From Clostridia bacterium (GTDB taxonomy: Bacteria > Bacillota > Clostridia > Oscillospirales > CAG-272), in the NCBI GenBank assembly GCA_017461945.1, contig JAFTSB010000003.1, forward strand, positions 1 through 64,000: a stretch of DNA of 64,000 nt, written 5' to 3'. Position numbers and translations under genes: made by a program. This document shows positions 26,084 to 34,344 of this stretch, piece after piece; within the stretch, counting starts at the first letter, position 1, and each line of letters opens with the position of its first letter. The notes under the pieces were generated by a model. That model saw only the letters and a list, made by a program, of their open reading frames with translations, ran no database searches and had not been told where the DNA came from.

Positions 26084-26431
26084 ATGGAGACCAAATTATT
26101 TACCAAAAACGACAGCGGATTTCTCTGCGCCCATTGCGGCAAAGAGGTGGAGCCCCTGGGCTATACCTCTCGCAACCATTGCCCCTACTGTTTGTGGAGC
26201 CTGCACGTGGATGTGAACCCCGGCGACCGCGCCAACGAGTGCGGCGGTGGGATGGAGCCCATTGCGGCCAAGCCCGATGCCAAGGCGGGATTTGTGATCC
26301 TGCACCGCTGTACCAAGTGTGGAGAACTGCACCCCAACAAGGCGGCCTATGGCTCTCATCCGGGGGCAGGAAAGCTGGATAGTACCAAGCTGCTGATCGC
26401 CCTCACGGCGCGGCCCTGGATAGACGCATAA
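26084..26431 (+). CDS. RNHCP domain zinc-ribbon protein
   Basis: 115 residues. The family-naming motif R30-N-H-C-P34 is present in SRNHCPYCLWSLHVD. Cysteine pairs at 15/18, 33/36 and 76/79 suggest zinc binding by two ribbon-like units. RNHCP proteins are small, widespread and of unknown molecular function; nucleic-acid binding has been suggested by the zinc ribbons only. GGGGAG precedes the ATG at 26084. It is followed 18 bp later by a small lipoprotein gene, probably in the same transcript. Confidence 0.9.
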   Translation: METKLFTKNDSGFLCAHCGKEVEPLGYTSRNHCPYCLWSLHVDVNPGDRANECGGGMEPIAAKPDAKAGFVILHRCTKCGELHPNKAAYGSHPGAGKLDSTKLLIALTARPWIDA

Positions 26432-26449
26432 AGCAAAGGTGGTGAATTT

Positions 26450-26680
26450 GTGATACCGTATCAGAGATTTTTGACCCTATTGGCGCTGTTGTTGCTTTGT
26501 ATTAGCCTGCTTTGCGCCTGCGCATCGCAAGGGGAGCCTGCCGCTTATGACACGGGGGAGCACACCCACGTTTACGGCAAATGGTGCGATGCCGCCCCCA
26601 CCGAGGAGGGCGCTGCCGTTACCCACGAGGTGCGGTATTGCAAGATCTGCCACGCCGAGGAAACGCGGAGCAAGGAATAA
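26450..26680 (+). CDS. Small lipoprotein with His/Cys motif
   Basis: 76 residues from a GTG start at 26450, supported by AAGGTGGTG just upstream and a clear signal peptide ending in lipobox L-C-A-C24. The mature part holds HTHVYGKWCD and RYCKICHAEE; this HxHxYGxW to CxxC pattern recurs in exported Firmicutes proteins and may bind metal. Its function is unknown. It is terminated by a strong hairpin 20 bp after the stop. Confidence 0.7.
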   Translation: MIPYQRFLTLLALLLLCISLLCACASQGEPAAYDTGEHTHVYGKWCDAAPTEEGAAVTHEVRYCKICHAEETRSKE

Positions 26681-26699
26681 GCGCGTAGCTATAACACGC

Positions 26700-26738
26700 A
26701 AAAAGAGCGAGAAGAAAGTCTTTCTTCTCGCTCTTTTT
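26700..26738. terminator. Strong terminator
   Basis: AAAAAGAGCGAGAAGAAAG and CTTTCTTCTCGCTCTTTTT form a 19-bp stem with a one-base loop and T-run; it can act in both directions. Confidence 0.88.
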
Positions 26739-26775
26739 GCATCTTCGTGAAAATAACCTACCAAAGGGTGAAAAA

Positions 26776-26825
26776 TGCGTTCGCCTTAGGCACTCTCTAT
26801 GGGAAAGCTTTGCAATAGCGGGCGC
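26776..26825. repeat. Degenerate copy of the interspersed repeat seen at 40301
   Basis: The stretch aligns base by base with 40301-40350 (shared blocks TAGGC, CTATGGG, AGCT, GCGGG). The rest of the spacer up to 26910 shows nothing recognisable. Confidence 0.5.
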
Positions 26826-26910
26826 GCCGGCCGTTTTGCCGAGAACGCCGTTATCGGTGTCCCCCGACCGGCAAATTCGTCCGTTTGCGCTGCCGGAGCG
26901 TTGCACCCCT

Positions 26911-27804
26911 TTACAGCTCCCAAATATAGGGCTTCTGCTCCTTTGCTTGCCGTGTTACATTGTGGCAAAAGTGGGTGGCGTGGGGGTAACCGCTGATGCC
27001 AAATATGCCACGCGGCCCAATGCAAGCGCCGTTCTTCACGGGGCCGCAGGCGGCGTAGGCCACGGTCAAAGCGGCCTTTTCCTTGGAATGGGTAACGAGA
27101 TACAACGCTCCGTGACCCAGCTTGGAGAACAGCGGATGATGGGTGGTCTTGCTCGGATCCAGCAGAGAGGTGGCGGTAATGCCGGGATGTGCAGCCACGA
27201 AGCGCGGCTGTTTTTCACCCCGTTGGGTGGCTTTTTGCAGGGCATAGGCCGATAGCAGCAGCTTGCTTTCGGCATATTCCCGATAGCCTTCTTTCGCGCG
27301 CGGTGCGCTGCGGCCGACCTTGCCAAACCGATCCACCAGGCTGGTGGTAAACACCACGCGCCCGTCTCTCCCCAGCAGGGGGAGCAGCTCCTCGGTCAGC
27401 TTGACCGTGCCGATGTAGTTGATGCCGACGGTGGCAGGCAGGCCGTCGGCCGTTTGGCCTTCTTTGGGATAATAGACCCCTGCACAATGGATCAATAGGT
27501 CAATTTTCTGATACCGTTCCTTGATTTTTGCGACAAAACCGTCCATAGAGGCAAAGGACGCCAGATCTACCAGCATCAGGGCGATCTTGCTCTTGGGGTA
27601 GGCGGCGCGCAGCTGCTGCAGGGCAGTTATGCCCCGTTCCTTGCTGCGGCAGGCCAGTATCACGCAGGCCCCCAGCGATAGCAAATGCTGTGCCGTGGCA
27701 AAGCCGATACCGCTGTTGGCACCGGTGATCACGGCCAGCTTGTGCTTGGCAATGCAGCCCTGCCGGCGCAGCCAAGATGCATAGGACAATTGCTTTTGAT
27801 CCAT
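26911..27804 (-). CDS. Short-chain dehydrogenase/reductase
   Basis: 297 residues. ATG at 27804 with AGGAGCC upstream. The NAD(P)-binding motif TGANSGIG is at 27-34, the VDLASF adenine-pocket segment near 79, HCAG near 107, catalytic Ser155, Tyr177 and Lys181 (YAESK). The overall pattern resembles retinol-dehydrogenase-like SDRs of about 300 residues. It is the downstream partner of the membrane protein gene at 27855, but a terminator-like hairpin lies between, so it may have its own expression. The substrate is unknown. Confidence 0.93.
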   Translation of the reverse strand: MDQKQLSYASWLRRQGCIAKHKLAVITGANSGIGFATAQHLLSLGACVILACRSKERGITALQQLRAAYPKSKIALMLVDLASFASMDGFVAKIKERYQKIDLLIHCAGVYYPKEGQTADGLPATVGINYIGTVKLTEELLPLLGRDGRVVFTTSLVDRFGKVGRSAPRAKEGYREYAESKLLLSAYALQKATQRGEKQPRFVAAHPGITATSLLDPSKTTHHPLFSKLGHGALYLVTHSKEKAALTVAYAACGPVKNGACIGPRGIFGISGYPHATHFCHNVTRQAKEQKPYIWEL

Positions 27805-27822
27805 ATAGGCTCCTTTCAAAAA

Positions 27823-27846
27823 TCCGCCAAGGCAGGCCTTGGCGGA
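27823..27846 (-). terminator. Terminator-like hairpin after the glycosyltransferase-like gene
   Basis: TCCGCCAAGG / CCTTGGCGGA stem; on the minus strand it is followed by TTTTT (plus-strand 27817-27822). It sits just 9 bp after the stop of the gene at 27855. Confidence 0.75.
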
Positions 27847-27854
27847 TAGGGTCG

Positions 27855-29543
27855 TCAGGGCAGAGTCAGCTCTGCCGGAATATAAATATTGGCGGGCATA
27901 CGGTGGAACTCGGCGGTGGGGTCGCCGTCGTAGCCGTCCATGGCGCGGTAAAGCACATAATCCTGCTGCGGTGCCTCGGCACCGATCACAATGGGGCGCT
28001 GGGCGCGGATATAGTCGGCCTGCCAGGTGGGATAATCGGGATAGAAAAAGTCGCCGCAGTTGGTAAACATCGGGCAGAAATTTTCACCAAATACGGCATA
28101 AATGCCGTTTTCGGTGGTGTTGACGACGTTTTTGTCGGGAAAGGCGGTTTGCAGCGTGTGCATCGCCTCAAAGAGTCGATCGTAATAATCGGCCATCTCC
28201 CCGGAAATATACAAGCCGTCCAAATGGTGATAGTAGGCGTTTTCATAGCGCCCCCACTTGGTGGTCTCAACCAGACGAATGCCGCCGCGTACCGCGTGAT
28301 AGCCCACGTTGGTGCCAAAGCACAGCAGGCAGACCAGCACAAGGGCGATCAAGGGCCTGCGCCCCTCGCGCAAAAAAGCAAAGGGACGGCAATTCATCCA
28401 TAGCGAGAGCAACCGCCCCGCCAGCAGGATCATGGCAGGAACGCAGAGAAATGCCCCCCAGTACCAATGGCGCAGACAATCCACGGGATAGTACTGGTGC
28501 CACTCGGCAACGGCGAAAATGCAGTAAAACAGTAAGGAAAGCTCCTTGGGGGTGGGGGTGAAATCCGGGTTCTTTTTTCGACTTGCCAGTAACAGCCGCA
28601 CGATCTCCCATACCGCCAGCGCCAGCGCAGAAGCCGGGAGAAAGGCCCAAAAAACATTGAAAACCGCAGGGGTCCACAAGTGGCGGAAGGGGGCAAGGAA
28701 CAGATCGTATAGCAGCAGCCCTACAAAACCATAACCGCCGTAAAGCTCGCCCTCGGCGCGATCGGTGGCCAGATTCAGCATGCCCGAAAGGCTCTGCTGC
28801 ACAAAATCACCCATGGCACCGTTTGCCAAAATGGGGAGAAGAAACAGTAAAATACCAGCGGCGACACCGGCTACAAACAGTAAAAATAACGCGAAAAAAC
28901 GCACACGTATGGGCTTTTTTTGCCTTGCAAGAAAGATAGCGCCGCCTATACATAGCAGCCCGGCCAGTATAGTAACCAGCCCGACGGGCTGTCTTGCCCA
29001 AAAGGTTAAGGCTGCGCAAAGGCCCGATAGGGCTGATAGCAGCAGTCCGACCTTTCCGGCATGCTCTATGGCCCACAGCAGACTGTAAAGTGAAAGCAGC
29101 ATAAACAGCAGGGCGAACACGCTGGACCAGGGGTGAAATTCCCAAAAGAAATAGGGGGCAAGAAATAGGGTGATGCCGGTGGCGGCCAGGGCGGTGGGGG
29201 TGCCCGTCAGCTTTTTGACCACCAGATACAGCAGGGTGTAATCAGCGGCGTAACAGAGAGCGGTGGCTAGATGGATCGAGGTGATCCGCTCGCCAAAGAT
29301 CCGGATAAACAGCGCCTGCACATAGGCGGTCAGCGCACCGTATTGGGTAAAGGTCTCGCGAAACATCACCTTGCCGGCGGCCACATCCAGGGCGGTTTTG
29401 TACATCAGTCCCGTGTGGTGGGCATCCATATCAATAATGGCAAAGCGATAGACCAGCAGGGCAGAAAGGATGAAAATATACAGTGGGATCCCACGGCAGA
29501 CCAGATCGGTTACCGTGCGTCGCGTAGGTACTTTAATCTGCAT
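27855..29543 (-). CDS. Polytopic membrane protein, ArnT/PMT-like glycosyltransferase (GT-C type)
   Basis: 562 residues. ATG at 29543 with GGAG 7 nt upstream. There are about 11 hydrophobic segments, the first at about 16-36, followed by an extracytoplasmic loop with D-M-D-A-H-H and MFRETFTQYG, the position where GT-C enzymes keep catalytic acids. The last 130 residues are soluble and extracytoplasmic. This layout suggests transfer of a sugar from a lipid-linked donor to a surface acceptor. The family match is by architecture, and the donor and acceptor are unknown. A TATAAT-like -10 lies around 29570 on the minus strand. Confidence 0.7.
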   Translation of the reverse strand: MQIKVPTRRTVTDLVCRGIPLYIFILSALLVYRFAIIDMDAHHTGLMYKTALDVAAGKVMFRETFTQYGALTAYVQALFIRIFGERITSIHLATALCYAADYTLLYLVVKKLTGTPTALAATGITLFLAPYFFWEFHPWSSVFALLFMLLSLYSLLWAIEHAGKVGLLLSALSGLCAALTFWARQPVGLVTILAGLLCIGGAIFLARQKKPIRVRFFALFLLFVAGVAAGILLFLLPILANGAMGDFVQQSLSGMLNLATDRAEGELYGGYGFVGLLLYDLFLAPFRHLWTPAVFNVFWAFLPASALALAVWEIVRLLLASRKKNPDFTPTPKELSLLFYCIFAVAEWHQYYPVDCLRHWYWGAFLCVPAMILLAGRLLSLWMNCRPFAFLREGRRPLIALVLVCLLCFGTNVGYHAVRGGIRLVETTKWGRYENAYYHHLDGLYISGEMADYYDRLFEAMHTLQTAFPDKNVVNTTENGIYAVFGENFCPMFTNCGDFFYPDYPTWQADYIRAQRPIVIGAEAPQQDYVLYRAMDGYDGDPTAEFHRMPANIYIPAELTLP

Positions 29544-29621
29544 TTCATCACTCCTTTCCCGTTTTTTATAGTATACCATACGGTGGCACGGAATGCAAGT
29601 GATTTCTGCATCCTGCTTTTC

Positions 29622-29650
29622 TTGACAGATGCCTTGAAAAGGATTATAAT
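29622..29650 (+). promoter_or_regulatory. Consensus promoter for the U32 peptidase gene
   Basis: TTGACA (29622-29627) and TATAAT (29645-29650), 17-bp spacer, exact consensus. Confidence 0.92.
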
Positions 29651-29695
29651 AAAATAAGAATGACTTTTCCGCATAACGGAGAGAAGGAGAGACCC

Positions 29696-30943
29696 ATGAC
29701 CGAGCTGCTGTCCCCTGCGGGCAATTTTGAAAAATTAAAGGCCGCGCTGCGCTTTGGCGCCGATGCGGTGTATCTGGCCGGCAAGTGCTTTGGCATGCGC
29801 TCGGCTGCCGATAACTTTACCGACGAGGAGCTGGCCGAGGCCGTTGCCTATACCCACGCTCGCGGAAAAAAGCTTTATGTTACCGTTAACACCATGCCCC
29901 ATGGGGCGGAATATCCCCACCTGCGGCGCTATTTGCAGACCGTGGGTGAGGTGGGCGCGGACGCGGTGATCGTCAGCGATATGGGTGTGTTTGCCACCGT
30001 GCGCGAGCTTTTGCCCCAAATGGATATTCACGTTTCCACTCAAGCCAGCATTGTCAGCCCGGCGGCGGCCTGTGCCTGGGCGGCGCTTGGTGCCACTCGC
30101 TTGGTGCTGGCGCGTGAATTGAATTTGGAGGAGGTGCGCGCCATTCGGCAGGCGCTGGATCCCAAGGTGGAGCTGGAGGCCTTTGTGCATGGCTCAATGT
30201 GCGTGTCGTATAGCGGACGGTGCATGCTTTCCAACCAATTTACGGGGCGTGACGCCAACCGTGGCGGCTGTGCCCAGCCCTGCCGCTGGAACTATACCAT
30301 CGTGGAGGAAAAGCGCCCTGACGAGCGGCTGCCGGTAATGGAAAATGAAAACGGTACCTTTATTTTGTCGTCACGGGATATGTGTGCTTTGCGCCACGTG
30401 CCGGAGCTGATCGAGGCCGGCGTGGCTTCCTTTAAGATCGAGGGGCGTATGAAAAGCGCCTATTACACCGCCGTGGTCACCAACGCTTACCGTATGGCGA
30501 TGGATGCCTATTTGCGTGACCCTGCAGGCTATCGCTTTGACGAGCAATGGTATCGGGAGGTGGAGAGCGTTTCCCACCGGGCCTATTGCACCGGCTTTTG
30601 GTTTGACGATCCAAAGGAAAATCCCCAGCTCACTGAGGATGTGGGCTATATTCGCGAAAAGGCCTATTTTGCTACGGTCACCCGGCGTGGCGGTGCCCCT
30701 GCCGGCTTGGTTGAGGAAACCGAGGAGGGCGTGCTGTGTCAGCTGATGCAGCGTAACAAGGTCTCGCTGGGCGACACCGCCGAGCTATTGACCCCCGGGC
30801 GCGTGGGTATTCCCTTTGTGGCAAAGGAGCTGTATGACGAGAACGGCGCTCCTATTTTGTCGGCCCCTCACCCCATGATGACCTTTTACTGCCGCCTCCC
30901 GCACGAGGCACAGGCAGGGGATATCATCCGCGCGGGTGCGTGA
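29696..30943 (+). CDS. U32 family peptidase / tRNA hydroxylation protein-like
   Basis: 415 residues. ATG at 29696 has GAAGGAGA about 6 nt upstream. The PROSITE-type U32 signature is complete: LEAFVHGSMCVSYSGRCMLS near residues 160-180, followed by NRGGCAQPCRW. The N-terminus (ELLSPAGNFEKLKAALRFGADAVYLAG) is characteristic. Members include collagenase-like YrrN/YrrO and TrhP, which helps make 5-hydroxyuridine in tRNA; the four-cysteine cluster fits an iron-sulfur site. The single-protein TrhP-like role is more likely than secreted proteolysis because no signal peptide is present. rarA follows 33 bp later. Confidence 0.92.
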   Translation: MTELLSPAGNFEKLKAALRFGADAVYLAGKCFGMRSAADNFTDEELAEAVAYTHARGKKLYVTVNTMPHGAEYPHLRRYLQTVGEVGADAVIVSDMGVFATVRELLPQMDIHVSTQASIVSPAAACAWAALGATRLVLARELNLEEVRAIRQALDPKVELEAFVHGSMCVSYSGRCMLSNQFTGRDANRGGCAQPCRWNYTIVEEKRPDERLPVMENENGTFILSSRDMCALRHVPELIEAGVASFKIEGRMKSAYYTAVVTNAYRMAMDAYLRDPAGYRFDEQWYREVESVSHRAYCTGFWFDDPKENPQLTEDVGYIREKAYFATVTRRGGAPAGLVEETEEGVLCQLMQRNKVSLGDTAELLTPGRVGIPFVAKELYDENGAPILSAPHPMMTFYCRLPHEAQAGDIIRAGA

Positions 30944-30976
30944 GCAAGACCTTAACAAAACGTGTGAGGAAACGGT

Positions 30977-32227
30977 ATGAGAAACGAGCAGCTGGCCGAC
31001 ATTTTGCGGCCCGATTCCTTTGATACCATTGTGGGGCAGACCCATCTGTTTGGCCCCCGTGGCGTGGTGCGTCGCATGGTGGAAAACGGACGCATTACCA
31101 ATATGATCTTCTTTGGCCCTCCCGGCACGGGCAAGACCACGGCCGCAGCCATCATTGCCAAGCAATCGGGGATGGTGTTCCGCCGATTGAACTGCACCTC
31201 GGCAAGCCTGAACGACGTCAAGCAGGTGCTGGCCGAAACCGCCAACGTGTTTGGGGCAGGGGGGATCTTGCTGTATTTGGATGAGATCCAGTATTTCAAT
31301 CGCAAGCAGCAGCAATCCCTGCTGGAGTATATGGAGGATGGGCGCGTGACACTGATTGCCTCCACCACCGAAAATCCCCATTTTTACATTTATAACGCAA
31401 TCATTTCCCGTTCGTCGTTGTTCGAGTTCCGCCCCGTGCGCCCTGCCGATATGGTGCCGGCGTTGGGGCGCGCCCTGGACCATCTTAATCGAGAGCACGG
31501 TACTCAGGTCAGTGCCCCTGAGGAGGTGCTTTTCTACATCGCCAACGGTGTGCGTGGCGACGTGCGACGGGGCATCGGCCTTTTGGAAAATGCCTATTTC
31601 GCCGCCGATCCGCAGGGCGAGCAGCCTGCCATCACCAAAGAAAATGTCGACGATTTTTATGTACGTATCGGTAATTTTAATGACGATACCCATTACGATC
31701 TGCTTTCCTGCCTGCAAAAATCCATCCGCGGCTCCGATCCGGATGCCACCGCCTTTTACGTGGCCAAGCTGGTGGCCGCAGGCGAGCTGATCTCCCTTTG
31801 CCGTCGCTTGCAGGTCATCGCCTCTGAGGATATCGGCCTGGCCTATCCCCAAGCACCCATGATCGTGCGTGCCTGCTGCGAGTCGGCGATGGAGCTGGGA
31901 TTGCCCGAGGGGCGCATTCCCTTGATCCACGCGGCGTTGTTGCTGGCCACCGCGCCCAAATCCAATACGGCCTATATTGCGTTGGCTGCTGCCACCGAGG
32001 ATGTGGACCAGGGCCTTGGTACCGAGGTACCCGTGCATTTGCAATCCCCCCTGTTCAAGGGCTACAAATACCCCCACGATTTCACCTGCGACTACGTGCG
32101 TCAGCAATATTTGCCCAATGATCTGCGCGGCCGCAAATATTACGAATACGGTGAGAACAAGGCCGAGCAGGCCGCCAAGGCCTATGCCGAGTTTGTCCGT
32201 CAGAACGGCGGCAAGCCCAAGCCCTGA
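30977..32227 (+). CDS. rarA: Replication-associated recombination protein RarA
   Basis: 416 residues. Walker A GPPGTGKT is at 47-54 and Walker B is LYLDEIQYFNRKQQQ near 100-112; sensor-1 LIASTTENPHF follows. The C-terminal tetramerisation region contains YKYPHDFT, typical of RarA/MgsA/WRNIP1. It acts at stalled replication forks on DNA ends. RBS GAGGAAA precedes the ATG. It is probably co-transcribed with the U32 peptidase gene. Confidence 0.95.
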   Translation: MRNEQLADILRPDSFDTIVGQTHLFGPRGVVRRMVENGRITNMIFFGPPGTGKTTAAAIIAKQSGMVFRRLNCTSASLNDVKQVLAETANVFGAGGILLYLDEIQYFNRKQQQSLLEYMEDGRVTLIASTTENPHFYIYNAIISRSSLFEFRPVRPADMVPALGRALDHLNREHGTQVSAPEEVLFYIANGVRGDVRRGIGLLENAYFAADPQGEQPAITKENVDDFYVRIGNFNDDTHYDLLSCLQKSIRGSDPDATAFYVAKLVAAGELISLCRRLQVIASEDIGLAYPQAPMIVRACCESAMELGLPEGRIPLIHAALLLATAPKSNTAYIALAAATEDVDQGLGTEVPVHLQSPLFKGYKYPHDFTCDYVRQQYLPNDLRGRKYYEYGENKAEQAAKAYAEFVRQNGGKPKP

Positions 32228-32289
32228 TCCACCTGGTATGTTTGAAGCCCCTATCGCTTATAATAGTATCAGCGTAAGGGGGTGCGTTT

Positions 32290-33111
32290 ATGTGGTATGA
32301 GCTGTTGGTTGCCGCCATATACGGCATTGTGGAGGGTGTGACCGAATGGTTGCCTATTTCCTCCACGGGGCATCTGATCCTGCTGGAACGGGTGCTGGCA
32401 TTGCCGTTGCGCCCGGCGGTCCGCGAGCTGTTTGAGGTGCTGATCCAGCTGGGGGCGATCCTGGCGGTGGCGGTCATCTTTTGGCGGCTGCTGTGGCCCT
32501 TTGCAAAAGAAAAAGCCAAGCGCCGTGCCGCGTGGGCGTTGTGGGGCAGGGTGCTGCTTGCCACGTTGCCGGCAGCCCTTATGGGGCTTTTGCTGGATGA
32601 TTGGATCACCGCCCATTTGTTCCGCGCACCGGTGGTGGCAGGGGCCTTGATCGTTTACGGTGTGGCCTTTTTGCTGATTGAGCGTTATCAAAAAAACCGG
32701 CCAACGGTGCAAGAAACCACGCACATTTCTTACCGTACCGCCCTTGGTGTGGGGTTGTTTCAGATGCTGGCCCTGCTGCCCGGCACCTCTCGCTCCGGCG
32801 CAACGATTTTGGGCGGTATGCTATTGGGCCTTTCTCGCACAGTGGCCGCGGAATTTTCCTTTTTCCTTGGCATTCCCACCATGCTGGGGGCAGGAGCCTT
32901 AAAGAGTGTCAAGTTTTTTGCCGATGGCAACGTGCTGACTGTGAACGAAGCGGTATTGCTAACGGTTGCCGCCGCTACTGCTTTTTTGGTGTCAATGGCG
33001 GTCATCCGCTTTCTCACCGACTTTGTGCGCCGCCATTCCTTTGCCGGCTTTGGTGTGTATCGCATTGTGCTGGGCGGCGCGGTGTTGCTGCTATTTTTGT
33101 TTGAAAATTGA
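32290..33111 (+). CDS. uppP: Undecaprenyl-diphosphatase UppP (BacA family)
   Basis: 273 residues with about 8 membrane segments. Both signatures are present: EGVTEWLPISSTGHL at about 15-29 and PGTSRSGATI near 162-171, which hold the catalytic Glu, His and Arg. It recycles undecaprenyl pyrophosphate to the monophosphate carrier for peptidoglycan synthesis and can give bacitracin resistance. AAGGGGGTG is the ribosome site, and a TATAAT lies at 32259-32264 with a poor -35 box. RNase M5 starts 8 bp downstream. Confidence 0.97.
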   Translation: MWYELLVAAIYGIVEGVTEWLPISSTGHLILLERVLALPLRPAVRELFEVLIQLGAILAVAVIFWRLLWPFAKEKAKRRAAWALWGRVLLATLPAALMGLLLDDWITAHLFRAPVVAGALIVYGVAFLLIERYQKNRPTVQETTHISYRTALGVGLFQMLALLPGTSRSGATILGGMLLGLSRTVAAEFSFFLGIPTMLGAGALKSVKFFADGNVLTVNEAVLLTVAAATAFLVSMAVIRFLTDFVRRHSFAGFGVYRIVLGGAVLLLFLFEN

Positions 33112-33119
33112 GGAACCGT

Positions 33120-33698
33120 ATGGAAAAATTAAAGATCAGATATCCCGTGATCGTAGAAGGGAAATACGATCGCTTGCGTTTGCTTTCGGTGATGGAGGGG
33201 CAGATTCTAACCACCGATGGATTTGGTATATTCAAGAAAAAGGAAAAGCTGGCGCTGCTGCGCACCCTGGCGAAAAAGACCCCCATTGTGGTGCTGACCG
33301 ACCCCGACGGCGCAGGCACGCTGATCCGCTCTCATATCGGCTCTGCGATTCCGCGGGAGCGGCTGATTCCGCTGTACGTTCCCCGGATACCGGGCAAAGA
33401 AAAGCGCAAGGCGGAGCCCTCCGCCGCAGGCTTTTTGGGGGTGGAAGGGCAGGAGCGACAACTGCTGTACGATCTGCTGGCTCCCCTTGCTGTCGACGAC
33501 TCCCTTGTCGAAAACCCCCTTTCCAAGGTGGATTTTTATGAGGATGGCCTGACCGGTACCGAGAACGCCGCCGCCAGACGCGATGCGCTGGCCGCGCAGT
33601 TTGATCTGCCGCCCGAAATGACCCCCAATGCCTTGCTGGCGGCGTTGCGCGTAGTGGCAACCTATGACGAATACAAAGCGGCCGTGGCTGCTTTGTAA
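33120..33698 (+). CDS. rnmV: Ribonuclease M5
   Basis: 192 residues. The Toprim domain shows the catalytic Glu13 in VEGKYD and the D-x-D pair Asp61/Asp63 in LTDPDGAG. The length and C-terminal helices fit RNase M5, which trims 5S rRNA precursor with ribosomal protein L18. GAGGAA precedes the ATG at 33120. It is the last gene of the rarA-uppP-rnmV transcript and is followed by a terminator. Confidence 0.93.
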   Translation: MEKLKIRYPVIVEGKYDRLRLLSVMEGQILTTDGFGIFKKKEKLALLRTLAKKTPIVVLTDPDGAGTLIRSHIGSAIPRERLIPLYVPRIPGKEKRKAEPSAAGFLGVEGQERQLLYDLLAPLAVDDSLVENPLSKVDFYEDGLTGTENAAARRDALAAQFDLPPEMTPNALLAALRVVATYDEYKAAVAAL

Positions 33699-33702
33699 TG
33701 CT

Positions 33703-33725
33703 TTGGCGCCCGTAAAGGGCGCCAA
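33703..33725 (+). terminator. Terminator after RNase M5
   Basis: TTGGCGCCC / GGGCGCCAA stem with GTAAA loop, followed by AAAACTTTTTT. Confidence 0.78.
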
Positions 33726-33756
33726 AAACTTTTTTAAAAAATTTTGCAAAAAGGGC

Positions 33757-33785
33757 TTGCATTTTCTTTTGACTTGTGATATAAT
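33757..33785 (+). promoter_or_regulatory. Promoter for tRNA-Glu
   Basis: TTGCAT (33757-33762) and TATAAT (33780-33785), 17-bp spacer, 17 bp before the tRNA. Confidence 0.8.
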
Positions 33786-33802
33786 AGCACAGTACTCAAT
33801 AA

Positions 33803-33877
33803 GGCCCGTTAGTCAAGCGGCTAAGACGTCGCCCTCTCACGGCGAAGGCATGGGTTCGATTCCCGTACGGGTCACCA
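33803..33877 (+). tRNA. tRNA-Glu (anticodon CTC)
   Basis: 75-nt cloverleaf with encoded CCA (33875-33877). Acceptor GGCCCGT pairs with ACGGGTC, and the anticodon arm TCGCC-CTCTCAC-GGCGA gives CTC. T-loop GGTTCGATTCC is present. Confidence 0.95.
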
Positions 33878-33918
33878 AAAGCAAAAGACCACCTCAAGCG
33901 AGGTGGTCTTTTGCTTTT
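33877..33918. terminator. Terminator after tRNA-Glu
   Basis: AAAAGCAAAAGACCACCT pairs with AGGTGGTCTTTTGCTTTT around CAAGCG; 18-bp stem. Confidence 0.88.
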
Positions 33919-34152
33919 GACGGCCCATATGGGCCTTCATCGAACCCGGTGTGTGCCCTTCTCGGTGCACACCTTTTTAGTTTATAGCAAAGGGCACGCA
34001 CATGGGTGCGACAAACGCCGATTGAGCAGTGACCGCTCGCGAGCCGATGGCAAAGGCGTTTGCTTTTGCCCAAAGGGCAAATGTCCGCGATCTCCCATTG
34101 TCAGAAACCCATTTAAAATCAAAAAATATCTGCGCTTTTTTGGCATCAATAC
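33919..34152. other. Non-coding spacer with several hairpins between tRNA-Glu and mscS
   Basis: No credible gene is seen. The spacer holds the palindrome GGCCCATATGGGCC (33922-33935), a second terminator-like hairpin GGTGTG/CACACC with T5 (33948-33978), an 8-bp stem CAAACGCC/GGCGTTTG (34012-34062) and TTTGCCC/GGGCAAA (34065-34081). A 63-codon minus-strand frame crosses it but has no ribosome site and no recognisable product. Confidence 0.5.
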
Positions 34153-34181
34153 TTGAAATTTTGCTCAAGCCATATTATAAT
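34153..34181 (+). promoter_or_regulatory. Promoter for mscS
   Basis: TTGAAA (34153-34158) and TATAAT (34176-34181), 17-bp spacer. Transcription from here gives a leader of about 157 nt before the start codon. Confidence 0.75.
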
Positions 34182-34196
34182 AAAAAGTGATGTATC

Positions 34197-34326
34197 AACA
34201 GCGATTTGTGCGCTTGGCGGTACAGGGTCGTCCCCGACCGAGACCTCTTGGCTGTCTCCGCTGGTTTTATGTTGTCCCTCTAAATTATAAATAAAATCAT
34301 CGTGCGCTTCGGAGGGGTTTGAAGCG
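34197..34326 (+). promoter_or_regulatory. Structured 5' leader of mscS
   Basis: The leader can fold: CAGCG near 34199 pairs with CGCTG near 34258, enclosing the stems GGTCG/CGACC (about 34227-34240) and GAGAC/GTCTC (about 34240-34257). A further stem CGCTTC/GAAGCG (34305-34326) lies 7 nt before the AAGGAGG ribosome site. I do not recognise a known riboswitch class here. Confidence 0.45.
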
Positions 34327-34344
34327 TGCAAAAAGGAGGAAACC

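Noticed and set aside
26737..27255. Plus-strand open frame opposite the SDR gene
   Set aside because: No ribosome site; the minus strand has the TGANSGIG motif and YAESK catalytic pair.
33977..34168. 63-codon minus-strand frame between tRNA-Glu and mscS
   Set aside because: No ribosome site, no recognisable product and the region is full of hairpins.
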